Shown here piece after piece: positions 1 through 11,300 of a stretch of DNA of 64,000 bases. Position numbers and translations under genes: made by a program. Where the stretch lies: assembly GCA_003342815.1 (NCBI GenBank), contig PTEX01000024.1, positions 570,402-634,401 of the forward strand, given 5' to 3'. The DNA is from Eudromia elegans (lineage: Eukaryota; Chordata; Aves; Tinamiformes; Tinamidae). Numbering within the stretch: position 1 is the first letter of the stretch; each line of letters starts with the position of its first letter. Below the pieces are notes generated by a model, which was not told the DNA's origin, searched no databases, and was given only the letters and a program-made list of their open reading frames with translations.

Positions 1-289
1 CCAGCCTCTTCTCAGTGGTGGCCAGCAACAGGACTAGAGGAAACAGCCACAAATTGAAGCACCAAAAGTTCCACAGGAACTTGAGAAAGAATTTCTTAGC
101 AGTGAGGGTGACAGAGCCCTGGAACAGGCTGCCCAGAGAGGTGGTGGAGTCTCCTTCTCTGGAGATCTTCCAAACCCGCCTGGACACCACCCTGTGCCAC
201 ATGCTCTAGGGGACCCTGCGTGTGCAGGGGGGTTGGACTAGATGAACTGTAGAGGTCCCTTCCAACCCTAGGCATCCTGTGATTCCATG
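1..289 (+). mobile_element. CR1: CR1 LINE, 3' end (continues left of window)
   Basis: This is the 3' part of a chicken-repeat-1 LINE, a non-LTR retrotransposon that encodes a reverse transcriptase. Bases 15-206 read as the C-terminal end of ORF2: 'ASNRTRGN', then 'LRKNFLAVRVTEPWNRLPRE', then 'SLEIFQTRLD'. The 3' untranslated block follows, with 'GGTTGGACTAGATGA' near 231 and 'GAGGTCCCTTCCAACCCTA' near 252. The end is a degraded copy of the CR1 terminal octamer (gattccatg, about 281-289). The left edge is cut by the window, so the true 5' truncation point is unknown. The frame stays open over this short piece, but that does not imply activity, because CR1 copies are nearly all 5'-truncated and dead. 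Confidence 0.95.
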
Positions 290-959
290 ACAGGGACAGG
301 CAGCAGCACTAACATGACCAGACTACTGCTAAAAAGAGAACCAACCATCAATGAGGAATTAAAGCCCATGTTGTGTGGATAATTAAATAAATGAACGCTT
401 CTCCTTTCCTGCTGTTTAAATGTTTCACAATTTCAACAAATCAAAAGGGTGTCCGAGTTAAATAAGCACTTGTAAAAGAAAAAAAATAGTCTCAATCTAT
501 AGGACAGTAACTAGGATAGTTTTCTCAAATGTCACGACTTGTGTCTTGGTCTCCAATTTCAGCAATTATTACATATTTATTATAACAAATCATCACCAAA
601 GATGGTTTTCGATAAGAGCAGCTTTTCCTACTAACACTTGGACTCCAACCACCTTTTCCTACTGCTGCCCAGCCTGTTTTCTGCAGCTAGTTCCACCCAG
701 CTGCTCCAGGCTCCACTTGGCGTCTCTCTCTCTCATTCCTTTAGTCCTTCCTGGCTTCACTATACTTACACACACACCTTGCATTTTCCTCCACCCTGTT
801 GATTGAGGTTTACAGCTACTCTCTGCTGGATGCCCCAGAAGATCCACTCTTCACTCAAATGGCATGGTGGAAAAAAACTCTAATGCCCTAAAATTCAGCT
901 TGCAACAAAACATGCTCCAAACTGCCTAGGAAGCACAAAAACCTCCCAGCCCATTCCTT
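290..959. other. Noncoding, no feature recognised
   Basis: AT-leaning unique-looking DNA. A short (AC)n run lies near 769-777, and a pyrimidine-rich stretch at about 640-760 gives an uninformative open frame. I see no gene or repeat family here. Confidence 0.6.
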
Positions 960-1560
960 AGGGGAACATGAGCAACCAGACGGACCCCGGACGTGCCGGG
1001 GAGACGGTGACGGCGCGTCCCTCCGGCCCCGCTGGCCTCCGCGGGGAGGTTTCCCGCCCTCGCTGTGAGGGCCACTGGGCGGCAGGGGCCTTGGGGTGCA
1101 GTGTCACCCCGGGAGGGAGCAGGGCTGATAGCCGGGTCACCCAAAGCGGCCTCACTGAGAGACACGATAGTCCACAGGGGTCCACAGGGTCCACAGCCAC
1201 AGGCTCCAGCAGCGCAGCAATGATCCTCAGGTGAGACCAAGTAACGCACCAGGTCCGGGAGCAACCCGGGATGTCCCTTTAGCGAGGGCAGAAAAGCCAG
1301 GGATGAGACAGGGCGCAACAGAGCCCAAGCAAACCCAGCAGCTCCCAGGGCTCTGGCCCGCGCGGGTGGAGGGTGAAGGCACCAGGTGAGGCCCCCGAGG
1401 GCAGGCACAGGCTGCTGGGGCGCTCGTGGCCTCGGCAAGACGCTTGTCACCTGCACCCCGGTGACACACACGGCAGCAGAGGGACTGCCCCGGTGTCCCC
1501 AGCCCCTCCTCGGAGCGGCCCACTGCAAGGCAGGAGCTCAAGAAGCGGCACCACTCATGG
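960..1560. other. CpG-rich patch with two strong donor-like sites (+)
   Basis: The composition changes sharply to GC-rich with many CpG dinucleotides, densest at about 980-1090. On the plus strand an ATG at 968 opens a frame that runs directly into a strong 5' splice-like site: CTCAG then GTGAGA, with the GT at 1231-1232. A second strong donor-like site, ACCAG then GTGAGG, has its GT at 1386-1387. A 9-10 base motif (gtccacagg) is repeated three times at 1170-1196. This could be a small CpG island with a first exon, or just a GC-rich patch. All frames are fairly open and the peptide is not recognised. Confidence 0.35.
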
Positions 1561-2600
1561 GGCTGGGTGTCCCTGGCACCTCTGCGTTTCAAGCAAACTT
1601 CTATTGATTCTCCAATAGAGTAACCGTCCTTGAAACACATGGATCACACGGACAGTCCTCCCAGACACCAGCTTATGCATGGAACTATGGAATTACAAAC
1701 CGGCAGCAATTCAACTTTCTTTTCTCCATCCAAAACCCGCAGTCCAGGTACCTGGTTGAAATAACCTCACCTATCACCTCCTCAGAGCTAAAAAACCAAA
1801 AGCTTATCAGCTGAGATGTGCCCACGTCCCAGCTCCTAACACCAAAATTCCCCAAAGAAACATTCTGCCAGCACAGCTGGGGCTGAAAAGGGATTAGTGG
1901 ACCAGGAGCTGGGAACAAACAGCTCTTCTCCACTATCTAGTCACCTGCATTCCCTATCTGGTTACCTGCATCTCCCTCTGCTCCTGGATGAAACAGAAAA
2001 GCTGCGACAAAATCGCAAAACTGGGGAAAGCAGAACATGTAATTTTGATGCAAGAGCAGGTAGCAACTTCTATCTGAAATGCATGTGTGTAAGCCTTAAA
2101 AAGCTATGATTAGCTCTGCAATTCAGTCTTGATATATATGATTCATGTTTCTCTAACTTCTGATGAAGTATGCTAGGAGTGAATAGATCAAAGAGACTAC
2201 AGACTCTAGAACGTATTTTTCTAGTTAATTTTCAAAGAAAAGAATGCTGAAAACTGTAATTTACTCCTAAGCCTCTATACTTTCCTAACAAGAGTATCAT
2301 TAATACGCCTTTTAAAAATCTGTTTGTAGTTATAAATACATTGCTCACTTATTCCTGTGTATCTACAAAAAGTTGAACAACTTCTAAGAGAGAAGAAATT
2401 TATATAAGCAAGCTTTTTGCCTACTGTTTCGGCAGGCCTCAGAATGTGTATGTACAAAAGCAATGGCAGAGAAAATCTCAGAGCAAATGCAACCTCTTAC
2501 ATACTTGAGGAAAAAAAAGGAAAAAAGAGGTGAATCAGGTTTCTGGGAGCACTCCTACAGCAAGGCAAACAAAACGTAACAGCGCTCAGGCTCCTGCTTC
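1561..2600. other. Noncoding, no feature recognised
   Basis: AT-leaning sequence, more so after 2090, with short uninformative open frames on both strands. No repeat family or RNA gene was recognised. Confidence 0.6.
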
Positions 2601-2681
2601 CACTGCGTATTGAGCAAAATGAGACCGTTAGTGTTACGCATCTGTATTTATTATTTTGGTTTTGTGTCTTCTCCATTTCAG

Positions 2682-2980
2682 CTAAAATTCTTTCAGTGCC
2701 ATCTACTCCTATTGCAAAAAGAATTCGCCAACCTCTGCTCTTACCAGCAACTTGAACAAATCTGCCCTGTTGGTATTTTCCGAACAGAGAACAAATGCTG
2801 CCCTCTAAAAGAAACGCAGGAGGAGAGGAAATTGCCCAAAATATTACAATGTGTGTGCAGCAAAGGCTCCTCCGAGTGCCACACACCTCTGGCCACAGAG
2901 TCGCGCCGGTTTTCGGCCGCCTCTGCGGAGGCAGCCGGTTCATTTCCACGGAATTCCGTTATTAGTGAAGCTTCCTGCAG
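2682..2980 (+). other. Exon-like segment (hypothesis): acceptor, open frame, donor
   Basis: A pyrimidine-rich run ending in 'ctccatttcag' (AG at 2680-2681) looks like a 3' splice site. The next 299 bases stay open in one plus-strand frame up to 'ctgcag' followed by gtatcg (GT at 2981-2982), a medium donor. The peptide contains 'LLLLQKEFANLCSYQQLEQI' and is not recognised. The complementary strand is also largely open, which weakens the coding case. Treat it as a splice-signal coincidence until RNA data say otherwise. Confidence 0.12.
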
Positions 2981-3130
2981 GTATCGCTCAGCCCTGACCT
3001 CCTTTTTCACACCCGCCGATACTTCTTAGCTGCACCGTGAACTGCAGCACAGTTTTTATGCTAACAACTTTATAGGAATCAAAGGTAGAATTTCCTTTTG
3101 TAATGAAAGGAAGAATAACTACAAACCCCA

Positions 3131-3290
3131 AAGCCCAGCGATTAGGGCATTCATCTAGCACAGGAAAAACGCAGGTTCAAGCCATTAATTTAGAGCAGTA
3201 ACTAGAACCTGAGCCTCCTCCCCACCAAACTCTAAGTGTTTGGTGTCTGGCTGTTCTCAGGTAGGTGGTTTTCCGCCTCTCATCTTCATT
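3131..3290 (+). mobile_element. Ancient amniote tRNA-derived SINE relic (MIR1_Amn-like)
   Basis: The head has the layout of a tRNA-derived SINE. It starts 'agcccagcgattagggcat', which matches the common amniote consensus 'agcccagtggttagggcac'. A B-box-like 'GGTTCAAGCC' follows at 3174-3183, about 30 bases after the A-box region. The continuation 'agaacctgagcctcctcccc' (about 3205-3224) resembles the body of the same old family seen in turtles and crocodilians ('gaacctgggtctcc'). It is too diverged and lacks the cloverleaf arms needed for a working tRNA gene. The family name is from memory and uncertain; the SINE origin is the firmer part. Confidence 0.6.
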
Positions 3291-3639
3291 GTGGATACTG
3301 GCCACCTCGTACGTATCTCCCTTCATCTCTCTTTTTGACTAGACTTTTCTTTATGGATCTGTCCAAAGAGTGGGACTGGGAAATATTCAGTTTAGAGGAA
3401 TCATCATTTTTCAAACAGAAAAACTCCAAATCTTTTACAGAAAGTTCCCAGCTGACTGTAGTTGCAAACGCTTATTAGCCTGAGGGCTTCCACCCTACTG
3501 AATTTCAAAGGTCTTCTGCAAGCAGTTGAGGTGTTGAAACTGTTCAAATAAAGGTTACGAGAACCCTCTGTAACAAGAAGTGGCAGTGTAAGTGTAAGGA
3601 TTGCTACTCGTTCCTCTGGTAAAAATTAGCTAGGGTAGA
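3291..3639. other. Noncoding, no feature recognised
   Basis: Unique-looking AT-leaning sequence without supported features. Confidence 0.55.
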
Positions 3640-4100
3640 AGCATAATATTGAGGTGCTGGAGAACACGAGTGCCTGCGATGCCCAGGCGGCTGCTGTCCT
3701 GCAACCGGGCGCCCTGTCCGGGGCACGGGCAGCACCCCGAGGAGCCGTGGGAGCCGTGGGTGCCCCTGCAGCATCCCCAGCACCAGAACGGTCCTGCAGA
3801 GCCATGTTTCCCACCTGAAATTGCTTCCAGGGATTTAAACTGGGACATGACATCTCCTTCCAAGCAGCAGACCTTGATTCCGACTCTCCTCAGGCCAGTT
3901 TTCCGCAGGTGCAACTCCTCTGTCTCCTGTGGAGTTGTTCCTATCACACACACTGATGTGAATGGGATCGCAACCGGACCCAAGCGTCTCACCAGGGATG
4001 TCTGCTGCTCTCACGCATCACTGCCAGGGGTGCCACGAGCGCCGTCACGCCGTGCCCGCAGGCCTTGCTCGCACGTGGCCTGAGCTTCCTCTGACGACCA
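3640..4100. other. GC-rich patch
   Basis: A moderately GC- and CpG-rich block. It contains a short tandem duplication of 'gagccgtgg' at 3742-3759. Several frames are open on both strands, which is expected in this composition. No peptide family was recognised. Confidence 0.4.
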
Positions 4101-4230
4101 CTCGGCTACAGGAGGTACAGCAAAAGCCTGTCACGTTGGCGTTGCGTTTATTTCTTCCCTACCTTGCCCTTCTTAAATGGAATTGTCCTTCTTTCCCTTC
4201 CTTGTGCTGACTTTTTAGCATCAAAAAATG

Positions 4231-4250
4231 AAAAAAAAAAAAAAAAAAAA
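4231..4250 (+). repeat. Poly(A) tract, 20 A
   Basis: Twenty uninterrupted A residues preceded by 'aaaaaatg'. No AATAAA signal lies just upstream, and no gene-like sequence precedes it. It is best read as a simple mononucleotide repeat rather than the tail of a retrocopy. Confidence 0.9.
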
Positions 4251-4971
4251 GGCAGAAGAAATCATCCAAGCCTCCCTTTCCACCAGCCACAGCTGCTCAG
4301 AGCCCTCTTCTCTGAAACAGCCTTTACTTAGGTAAATAAACCCAGCACCGTGTGTTTGCCTCTCAAAGCTCTTAGCACTTTCCCCTGTAATACTCCTGAA
4401 CTCTTTTCCATCACTGTTTCATCTCATAAGCAAAGGAGAAAGCAAAGCTATGCCAAGGAAGGCAGCAGCGCCTTGCAGCCTCCGCTGCTCGTGTCACCCG
4501 TTCTCAAACGCGCCCCTCACGCCGCCCCCCCCATCTCTGCTCCCCTCGAATTCCTGGGCGTCTGCCTCCTTCCTCCCAGGCCTGACTTTCAGCTAACATT
4601 TGGTCTGTGAGAATACACAGGGGCAAACAGATGTTAACCTGGATTTTCATCTCACTGGGTCCTCAGGTGTTTCAGTGACAGCAAAGCAAGTTGTCTTTAG
4701 CAAAAACTGACAAACCCCCAAGAGCACAAGGAGACTTTCTCTACCGGTTTGTAAAATACTTTAAAGACATGTTTTTCCTTTGCATCTTTGCTTGGTGAGA
4801 GAAATTATTTGCACAGCTATTCCTTTCATCTCAGTCGAAGGAAACCATATGCCTGCTACTTGTCCTATGAGCACGGTCATACTGACAGGAGATGCTCGAC
4901 AACAATCTGAATACCCCACTGCTTGTGAGCAGCACTGTGAGCAGTGCTCTGCACAGGTACCAGCCTGGGCT
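4251..4971. other. Noncoding, no feature recognised
   Basis: Mixed composition with a short C-run near 4525. No repeat family, RNA gene or supported coding frame was seen. Confidence 0.55.
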
Positions 4972-5440
4972 CCACAGAAGCCCAGATGGGCTAAAGTTGG
5001 CAGGGACCTCCAGAGATCATCCAGTCCAACCCTCTGTTCCAGCAGGGACACCCAGAGCACAGGGTGGCACCCAGGTAGGTTTGGAAGATCTCCAGAGCAG
5101 GAGCCTCCACAGCCTCTCTGGGCAGCCTGTTCCAGGGCTCTGTCACCTTCACAGCAAAGAAGTTCTTCCTCACATGGACATGGAACTGCCTGGGTTTCCA
5201 CTTGCATCCATTACCCCTTTGTCCTTTCACTGGCCACCACTGAGAAGAGTTTGGTGCCCTCCTCCCTGCATCCTCCCCTCAGGTATTTAAACAAACATAT
5301 TGATCAGATCCCCTCTCAGCCATCTCTAGGCTGAACACGCCCCGCTCGCTTAGTCCTTCCTCACTCGGTAGATGCTCCAGTCCCTTCACCATCCTGGCTG
5401 CTCGACGCGGGACCCTCTCTAGGAGCTCCAGGACTTGGGC
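4972..5440 (-). mobile_element. CR1: CR1 LINE, 3' fragment, minus strand
   Basis: Read on the minus strand, this gives the end of CR1 ORF2: 'LERVPRRAARMVKGLEHLPS', then 'FSLEMAERGSDQ', then 'RKNFFAVKVTEPWNRLPREA' and 'LEIFQTYLGATLC'. The 3' untranslated block follows, with 'GGGTTGGACTGGATGATCTC'. Two reading-frame breaks are needed to cover the peptide, so this is a decayed copy. The 3' end lies near 4972, in a degraded 'cttctgtgg' version of the CR1 tail. Similarity fades after about 5440; bases to about 5530 may still belong to it. The 3' block ('GTGCCACCCTGTGCTCTGGG') matches the copy at 41790-42056, so both probably come from one subfamily. Confidence 0.93.
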
Positions 5441-5530
5441 CCATCCCGAGCGATGGGCAGAGCCACGTTGTGCAGAGGGACGGCTCCTTTCACGGCTCCT
5501 AGTGTCCACCCAGGGACAAGGCAGAGCATT

Positions 5531-7988
5531 CATGGGAGATCAGAAGGCTCAAGACAGGCAGCAGAAACTAAATTCCCAACCGTTGGATGACCTAGGTGTA
5601 GTGGCACCAACCCCACTCTTTCCGAGGACAGGCCAGGTTTAGTGCACTGTGTAGATAAAAAGGATAGGTAAAAAGAAACCCGAAACCACAGGAAAAAAAA
5701 ATCTGCTCAGTTGTATTAGCCAAAACTCCACTAAACCTGTGGTTTCAATCAACATGCACAAGAACCTCCGGGTATGAAGCTGTTTAATAAAGCCCATTTT
5801 TTATGCCATGTACAGGCCAGGAACTCAGTGAGGGCAGAGACCACACCAAGATGTGGACACAGGACAAACCTGGGAGCTGATGCCCTTTCTGCTTGGGGGA
5901 GGAGATCCTGGCTGCAAACTCAGCGATCCAAGACCCATCTGTACAGGAGGCCATAGGGAGGGGCTGCACTTTATGCTCTATGCCCAAAATACGGCCATGG
6001 GGCAGCGTAAGTTCCACTCTGGAACTGTAATTTGTTAGGGTACAAATTTGCTAAATACCACTGTACTGGAACCAGAATTTCCAATATTATAATGATATAT
6101 AAAAAAAAAAAGCTGTCACAAATAGTTTTGTAAATTATGTTTTAAATCCAATTTATCCTGCTATTCCTGAAAAAAAAATCACATTCTTTTCATCAGCAAA
6201 AGCATCTCTATGCTTAATACAGTAAGCTTCCTGGAAAGCTGCAGAGTAATCCTTATTTTTAAACTGCTTCTCAGACAGTACCTAGATAGCAGAAACTTTG
6301 GAGGTAAATCGAGATAAATTCACTCTCATTTTAAAGCCACATATTGTGACCTCCTGGTAGGGGCTACAGTAAATGCTACAGGAGAAGACACTATCCCAAC
6401 GCTGATTATGTTCCAGGAGTTTATTCTGTGTGCACATATCCAATTGACCTTGGCAGCAGATTAATGTTATGGTTTCCTGACCAAAACAAGGCAGTGACTT
6501 CCCTTTTCAGTGCCTCTCTTTGAACACATCACAGCTTCCTAGCAGATTTTCTGGGGGGGAAAAAAGAAAAAGCAAAAGCATTTTTCTTTGCTTATTTATT
6601 TCACATCAAAACGCTAATGGTTTTCAGGTGATTTGTGTGATCCTGAAGAGGCGTTTTACATTTAAAAAGCACCGAGCAAACATCACAGAGCAGGTGCAGG
6701 CAGGAGGGGGATTTTCTCCTCCCTCTGCCCGCTCATTAGACTCTACCCGTCCGTACCGCACAGCACAGCCTAGAAACACTCGGGCCGGAGCGGACTCTGT
6801 CCGGATCATGGGGGTGATGCATCCCTGTGGACACAGCACCGCGTTTCAGCCCATCACCTCTCGGGAGACACCTGCTACATGGGCTAACACAGCTCTGCTG
6901 TCTTCTCCTTTCCAAGCCGGGCAACTATTGCAGAGCAGACCCTGCAAAACACAGCACAGGGCACCAAAGGCCAATGCAAACACATCTCCCCTCGTGCAGA
7001 AGAGGCGCAAATGCTAGTGATGGTTTCTTCCTTGATCTCCCTGACGTGGTCTTGACTTCTAATTCTGAACAACAGTTTTCAGATGCTGCTTCCCACAGAA
7101 AGTCTGGTTTTAAAGCACATAGATTATGGAGAAAAGAGAGTGCAGGAAGGAAAACAAGAGAACAGTCTATCAACCATACGAATAGTTCTGGCCAAAAAGA
7201 GGGGCTGAAGTTAAGAGAGCTGCAGATTTGCTCGCTGAAGACACCCAGACCCCAATTCAATTAAGGCTACGTGGTGGGACTTAGCAGGGATGCTGGCACT
7301 GAGTGCAGAGGCTTGGCTGGGTACCGAACTACGTGGCACTTCACCCTTACATGACGCACGCGAGGCCAATCCCAGGTCTTCGGCACAACGGGGTGTGTTG
7401 CACTGACTCCAGGGTACCCGCAGCACTGCTGGGTTTGGTCCCCGCTCTCCTGCTGCCTTCTGGATCACCCTTCCTGTCCTGCTGGAGCGGGAGCAGCGCC
7501 GGGCTCCTCGTGCGAGCGCCTGCAGCGCGAGACCACCACGGCGTCGGTCACAGGACGTGAAAACCTCCCACTCACCAACCAGCCTCCGAGGCCGCCACGT
7601 CACACCTCAGCCTCTCCTCTCCCCTGTAAAGCACTTCTTTTGAAAGTAAATAACGCTTGGCTGCAAATCTGTTTGCTTCTCGTTAGGATCCGAATTCCTG
7701 TTTGAAATTTATGTACATCTTTTACTCACAGGCAACTGGAAGTTGTTTTGCACAACTTCTCTATCACTGCTAAAAGTTACTCAGAGGAGCCTTACGGCAG
7801 TTTTTCAGTCAAGCCAAACGCTTGCTTCCCTGAAGTTCAGCACGCAGCTTTCCCAGTGCACGCACACTGAATCTACATGCGTGTGCACAGACCACGTTTT
7901 GCTGTTGAGCTGGACATCTACTGGCACGTGTCTCCATTCTTTGGCATCTGAAATGTGACTTCGGTCACAGAAATTACACCAAAACACA
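5531..7988. other. Noncoding, no feature recognised
   Basis: Mostly AT-leaning sequence with a short A-run near 6102-6112 and 'gggggga' near 6553. A mildly GC-rich stretch at about 6700-6960 and 7260-7560 gives open frames on both strands that match no recognised protein. No repeat family was seen. Confidence 0.55.
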
Positions 7989-8046
7989 CTTCCTTTTCCA
8001 CTCCTTTCATTTGCTTTTCCTTTTTCTTTTTTCCTTCCTTTTTCAG
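7989..8046 (+). promoter_or_regulatory. Long polypyrimidine tract ending in CAG (splice-acceptor-like)
   Basis: About 56 bases are almost all C and T, and end in 'tttcag' with AG at 8045-8046. This is a textbook-strength 3' splice-site arrangement on the plus strand. The sequence after it is open in one frame for 50 codons from 8049 to a TAG at 8199-8201. Two donor-like GT sites lie inside that frame, at 8139-8140 (ccgg then gtaacc) and 8145-8146 (acc then gtgagc). The peptide is not recognised. The tract could equally be a neutral simple-sequence run inside an intron. Confidence 0.3.
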
Positions 8047-8136
8047 ACAGATTTATAAATGAACCGGAATCTTCTACACAAGAGTTAACCTCTGCCTACA
8101 TCACCGGGACTGAATACTCAGTATTTCTGTCTAACC

Positions 8137-8395
8137 GGGTAACCGTGAGCGACGATGCCTCACAAGCACCTGCAACGCTGCTGGCTCGAACCCCGAGCTA
8201 GAAGGCAGAGCGTGGGACGGCACCGTGTGCTTGTGCAGGGCGTCGAGGCACGCGCTCAAAACCCCCGGCCCCTGGGGGAGCGCGGGCAGCGGCCCCCGCG
8301 CTGCTGCGCCCCTGGTCGCTGAGCACTTCATCACAAGGGCACCCGTGAAAACTCCGCGTCGGAGCCCGCAGCACCGCAGGGCAGCTCTGCACACT
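8137..8395. other. Small CpG-rich patch
   Basis: Dense CpG dinucleotides, for example in 'gcgcgggcagcggcccccgc' near 8280-8299, flanked on both sides by AT-leaning DNA. It directly follows the acceptor-like tract at 7989-8046. No gene was recognised. Confidence 0.4.
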
Positions 8396-11300
8396 CCTTA
8401 ACGATGGGAAGTTCTGCCGGCTCAGTTATCAGACGCAGACGGGTCTAATCTCTGACGGGAAAAAGCCCTGATCCCACTCAAGATTTGCTACAAGGATGAA
8501 CCCGCTACCAATTATAAAGTGAAGACTGACAGATAAAAAACAGCTTGATTCTAAGTAATTTAAATATGTCTTAGCTTAAATCATGTCTTAAGGGGCAACT
8601 TGTATGACATAAAATTGTGTGGCATTAGCTAAAGGAAGAAAGAGTGATTTTGAAAAATCTCCAATCTGCTTCTATGAGGAGGAAAAGAAGAAATTAGGTA
8701 GCACACCCAAGCTCGTGCATCCTCTATCACCTACACTAATACATTGTATTTGGTTAAGTTGAAAGGCAGATACTTGGGGCTTCTTTTCCTCTTGACTAAC
8801 ATGATATGGGACCCCTAACACGAAGGGCAGCAGAGCTGCATTTGCTATTTTAACAGCTTGTCTGGCTCATGGGCACCATGTTTTGTGCCTGTTCTGGGGT
8901 AACCTTCATCCCAAGTGACTGTTTCCCACTTCCTTTATCCTTCCCATATTCTATTCTTTATGAATATTTAGAGTGGTAAAATATTACATTCGCCACTTCA
9001 ATTAGCGAGCCCCCCTTATGACAGCCCGCACCACAAACGACAGCGTGATCTCCATTACCAGCATTCTGGATCATTTATACATGGGGAAACATTGCAGCAA
9101 ACCTGTCCCTGACTCAGTGCCCCTCCTGTGCTTACAGCAGCTCCTCACGCGGCGTCGTACGGCCCTCACTAATATCCCTTACATTTGGCATTTTGTTTTA
9201 TTTCCCCCTGTCTGCACATTACAGCTCCAGGTGTTTCAATTACATATGAAAGACGGGTCCGTTCTCGGGCTTCACCGTAGATGTTTTTCATTTGCCTTCT
9301 GAACTTTGTAAACGAATGTTGTCAGCTTCACTCAGCCTCAACGCTTCGCCGCAGAGCTGTCTCAGCACCGGTGTTGATTTTCGGTGTACAATTTTGCTGG
9401 GTTTTGCCCGTGCAGTCTGCGCTCTTGGCTTGCGGCGGAAGCCAGGCGCACCATGAAGCACACAAGGCAACAACAGCTCTCACAGAAGCAGGCGCCCCAA
9501 AGGCAATTAACGGGGAATATCAAGCTCTCGGAAGGAAAGTGAAAGAGCCAAACATGGGAAAGAAAGACAAGATACTGAGAAACCACAAAGACTGAATTTA
9601 TAACACGAAGGAGGAGGTGTCAAAAAAATTCAATAATTTGACCTGATATATATTTGACCTGATAAATATCCTGATATTTGAAAACGATTTGACTGTTGTA
9701 AAACTTCCTTATGGGATTTTTACCGTTTTTCAGTCAAGAAAACATTACCGACCATCTCTAAGCCTCAACTCTAACCCACGGGTCCACATCACGGGTTAGT
9801 GATTAGCAACAGCTCTCAAATACTCAGGATCTTTCCTCACTGAAGAAAATAGCTGCAGAGCAGTTCTCAGCTACCACGTGTCCTCTTCCTTTCAGTTCCT
9901 GGCACTTCATCTCCAATGCCTTCCATTCCCCAAGTGCTTTTCAGAGCTAATAGAGCACACTCCTTCATCAAGGCGTGTGGTGTTGCCCCCGGAGCCGTGG
10001 TGCTGCTGCTGGCTGCCCTTACCTGGGTGAAGGCTTTGCTGGTGACGGCACGTGACGTAGCTTGCATGGCTACGTGTTTTTCAATTCAGGCTCAGCATTT
10101 TTTCCTTTGAATCATACAATAAATTAGAAATTTCAGTGCACTTGGCCCCTCGGATCCCAGCTCTTTTCCTTCGGAATTGTCTCTTGCACAGCTCCAAGAT
10201 CAACACAAAATTACTTGATTCCACTGCTTCCGAGACCAAAGGCCTAACCGGGCTGCGGTCAGCACGGTGTTTATCACCCCTGAGGATCTCTGAGGAGAAG
10301 CAAATCAGTCTGAACTCAGTCTCATTACATCCTGTTTGAAGAGTAAACTCTATTTATTTCCCTTTCCTCTGCTATCGTTGCTGATTTTCATTGTTATTTT
10401 CTCCATTTCTTGCTTTCTCGCATCAGCTCTGCTGACCTTCTAATCCAAATTCTTGAGTTGGGGATTGGAGGCAATGAGACCAAATGGAGATTTGGGGTGT
10501 CCCAAGCTTTCTTGGTTGGTCGAGCACATCTCGGCCACTTGTGGATCGGGTATAAATTGCATGCCGTTCTCCAATGGTTTGCTAGGCTTATTTGCCCGTT
10601 TGCATGTTGAGCGGTCGGCAGGTTAATGTGCGTGGCTCTTATTTGTGCAGACATCAGTCTGTGCACCTGGGTGGACCTTGGTCTGACTCCTTTTTGTCCC
10701 CCCCAAGGAGCATGTGGCTGAGTAAACATTCACATTCATTTCTCACGTAGCCTTAAAACAATTCTGTAACTGAAGAGCATCTCCAGTTTCATCTCAAGTA
10801 GGTTTCTGCTCACAGAGCACATTCTCTTTTTCACTGCAACTCACCAAATATTTCATTAGCTTCCAATTTCCAGTTCTTTTCGTCTCTCCTGAATTTATCA
10901 GTTGTGATATTCTGTCACAAACACTTCTCTCTTCTCACCTTTGTGGTAATTATACCCCTGGCCTTCTCCACTAGCTGCATTTCTGGGTTTCCCTTTTTCA
11001 AGATCCTGGCCCCCCTCCATCCCCCCACTGCTTCTGTGCCCAGCCCGAAGCAGGAGGTCGAAGAGCATCTACAGGGTAACAACACGAGCAATCCAGAGCA
11101 TCCAGCTCCACCGGGCTGCTGCCTGAAGAGGTTCATCCCCATTCCGCCTCTACTAAACCCTCCTATCACAGCAGCTCTGTGCTCCTTTCGCAGTGTCTGT
11201 GCCCATTTCCTTCTCTTCCCTGCGCTCCGCTCTGCCCCGCAGCTCTCGCCGCGCGTGCGGCTCCCATGCGGCACCCATGGGACACCGAGCTGTTCACAAC

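Noticed and set aside
15-206. Independent small gene at the left edge
   Set aside because: The peptide is the C-terminus of CR1 ORF2.
3131-3200. Functional tRNA gene
   Set aside because: It has box A and box B resemblance but no paired acceptor, D or anticodon arms, and it continues into a SINE body.
4231-4250. Poly(A) tail of a processed pseudogene
   Set aside because: No gene-like sequence or polyadenylation signal precedes it, and no target-site duplication was visible.
10394-10729. Possible solo LTR, suggested by a TATA-like site at 10551 and a shift in composition
   Set aside because: No terminal TG/CA with flanking duplications, no polyadenylation signal at a suitable distance and no recognised LTR sequence. 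No retroviral element is called in this window.
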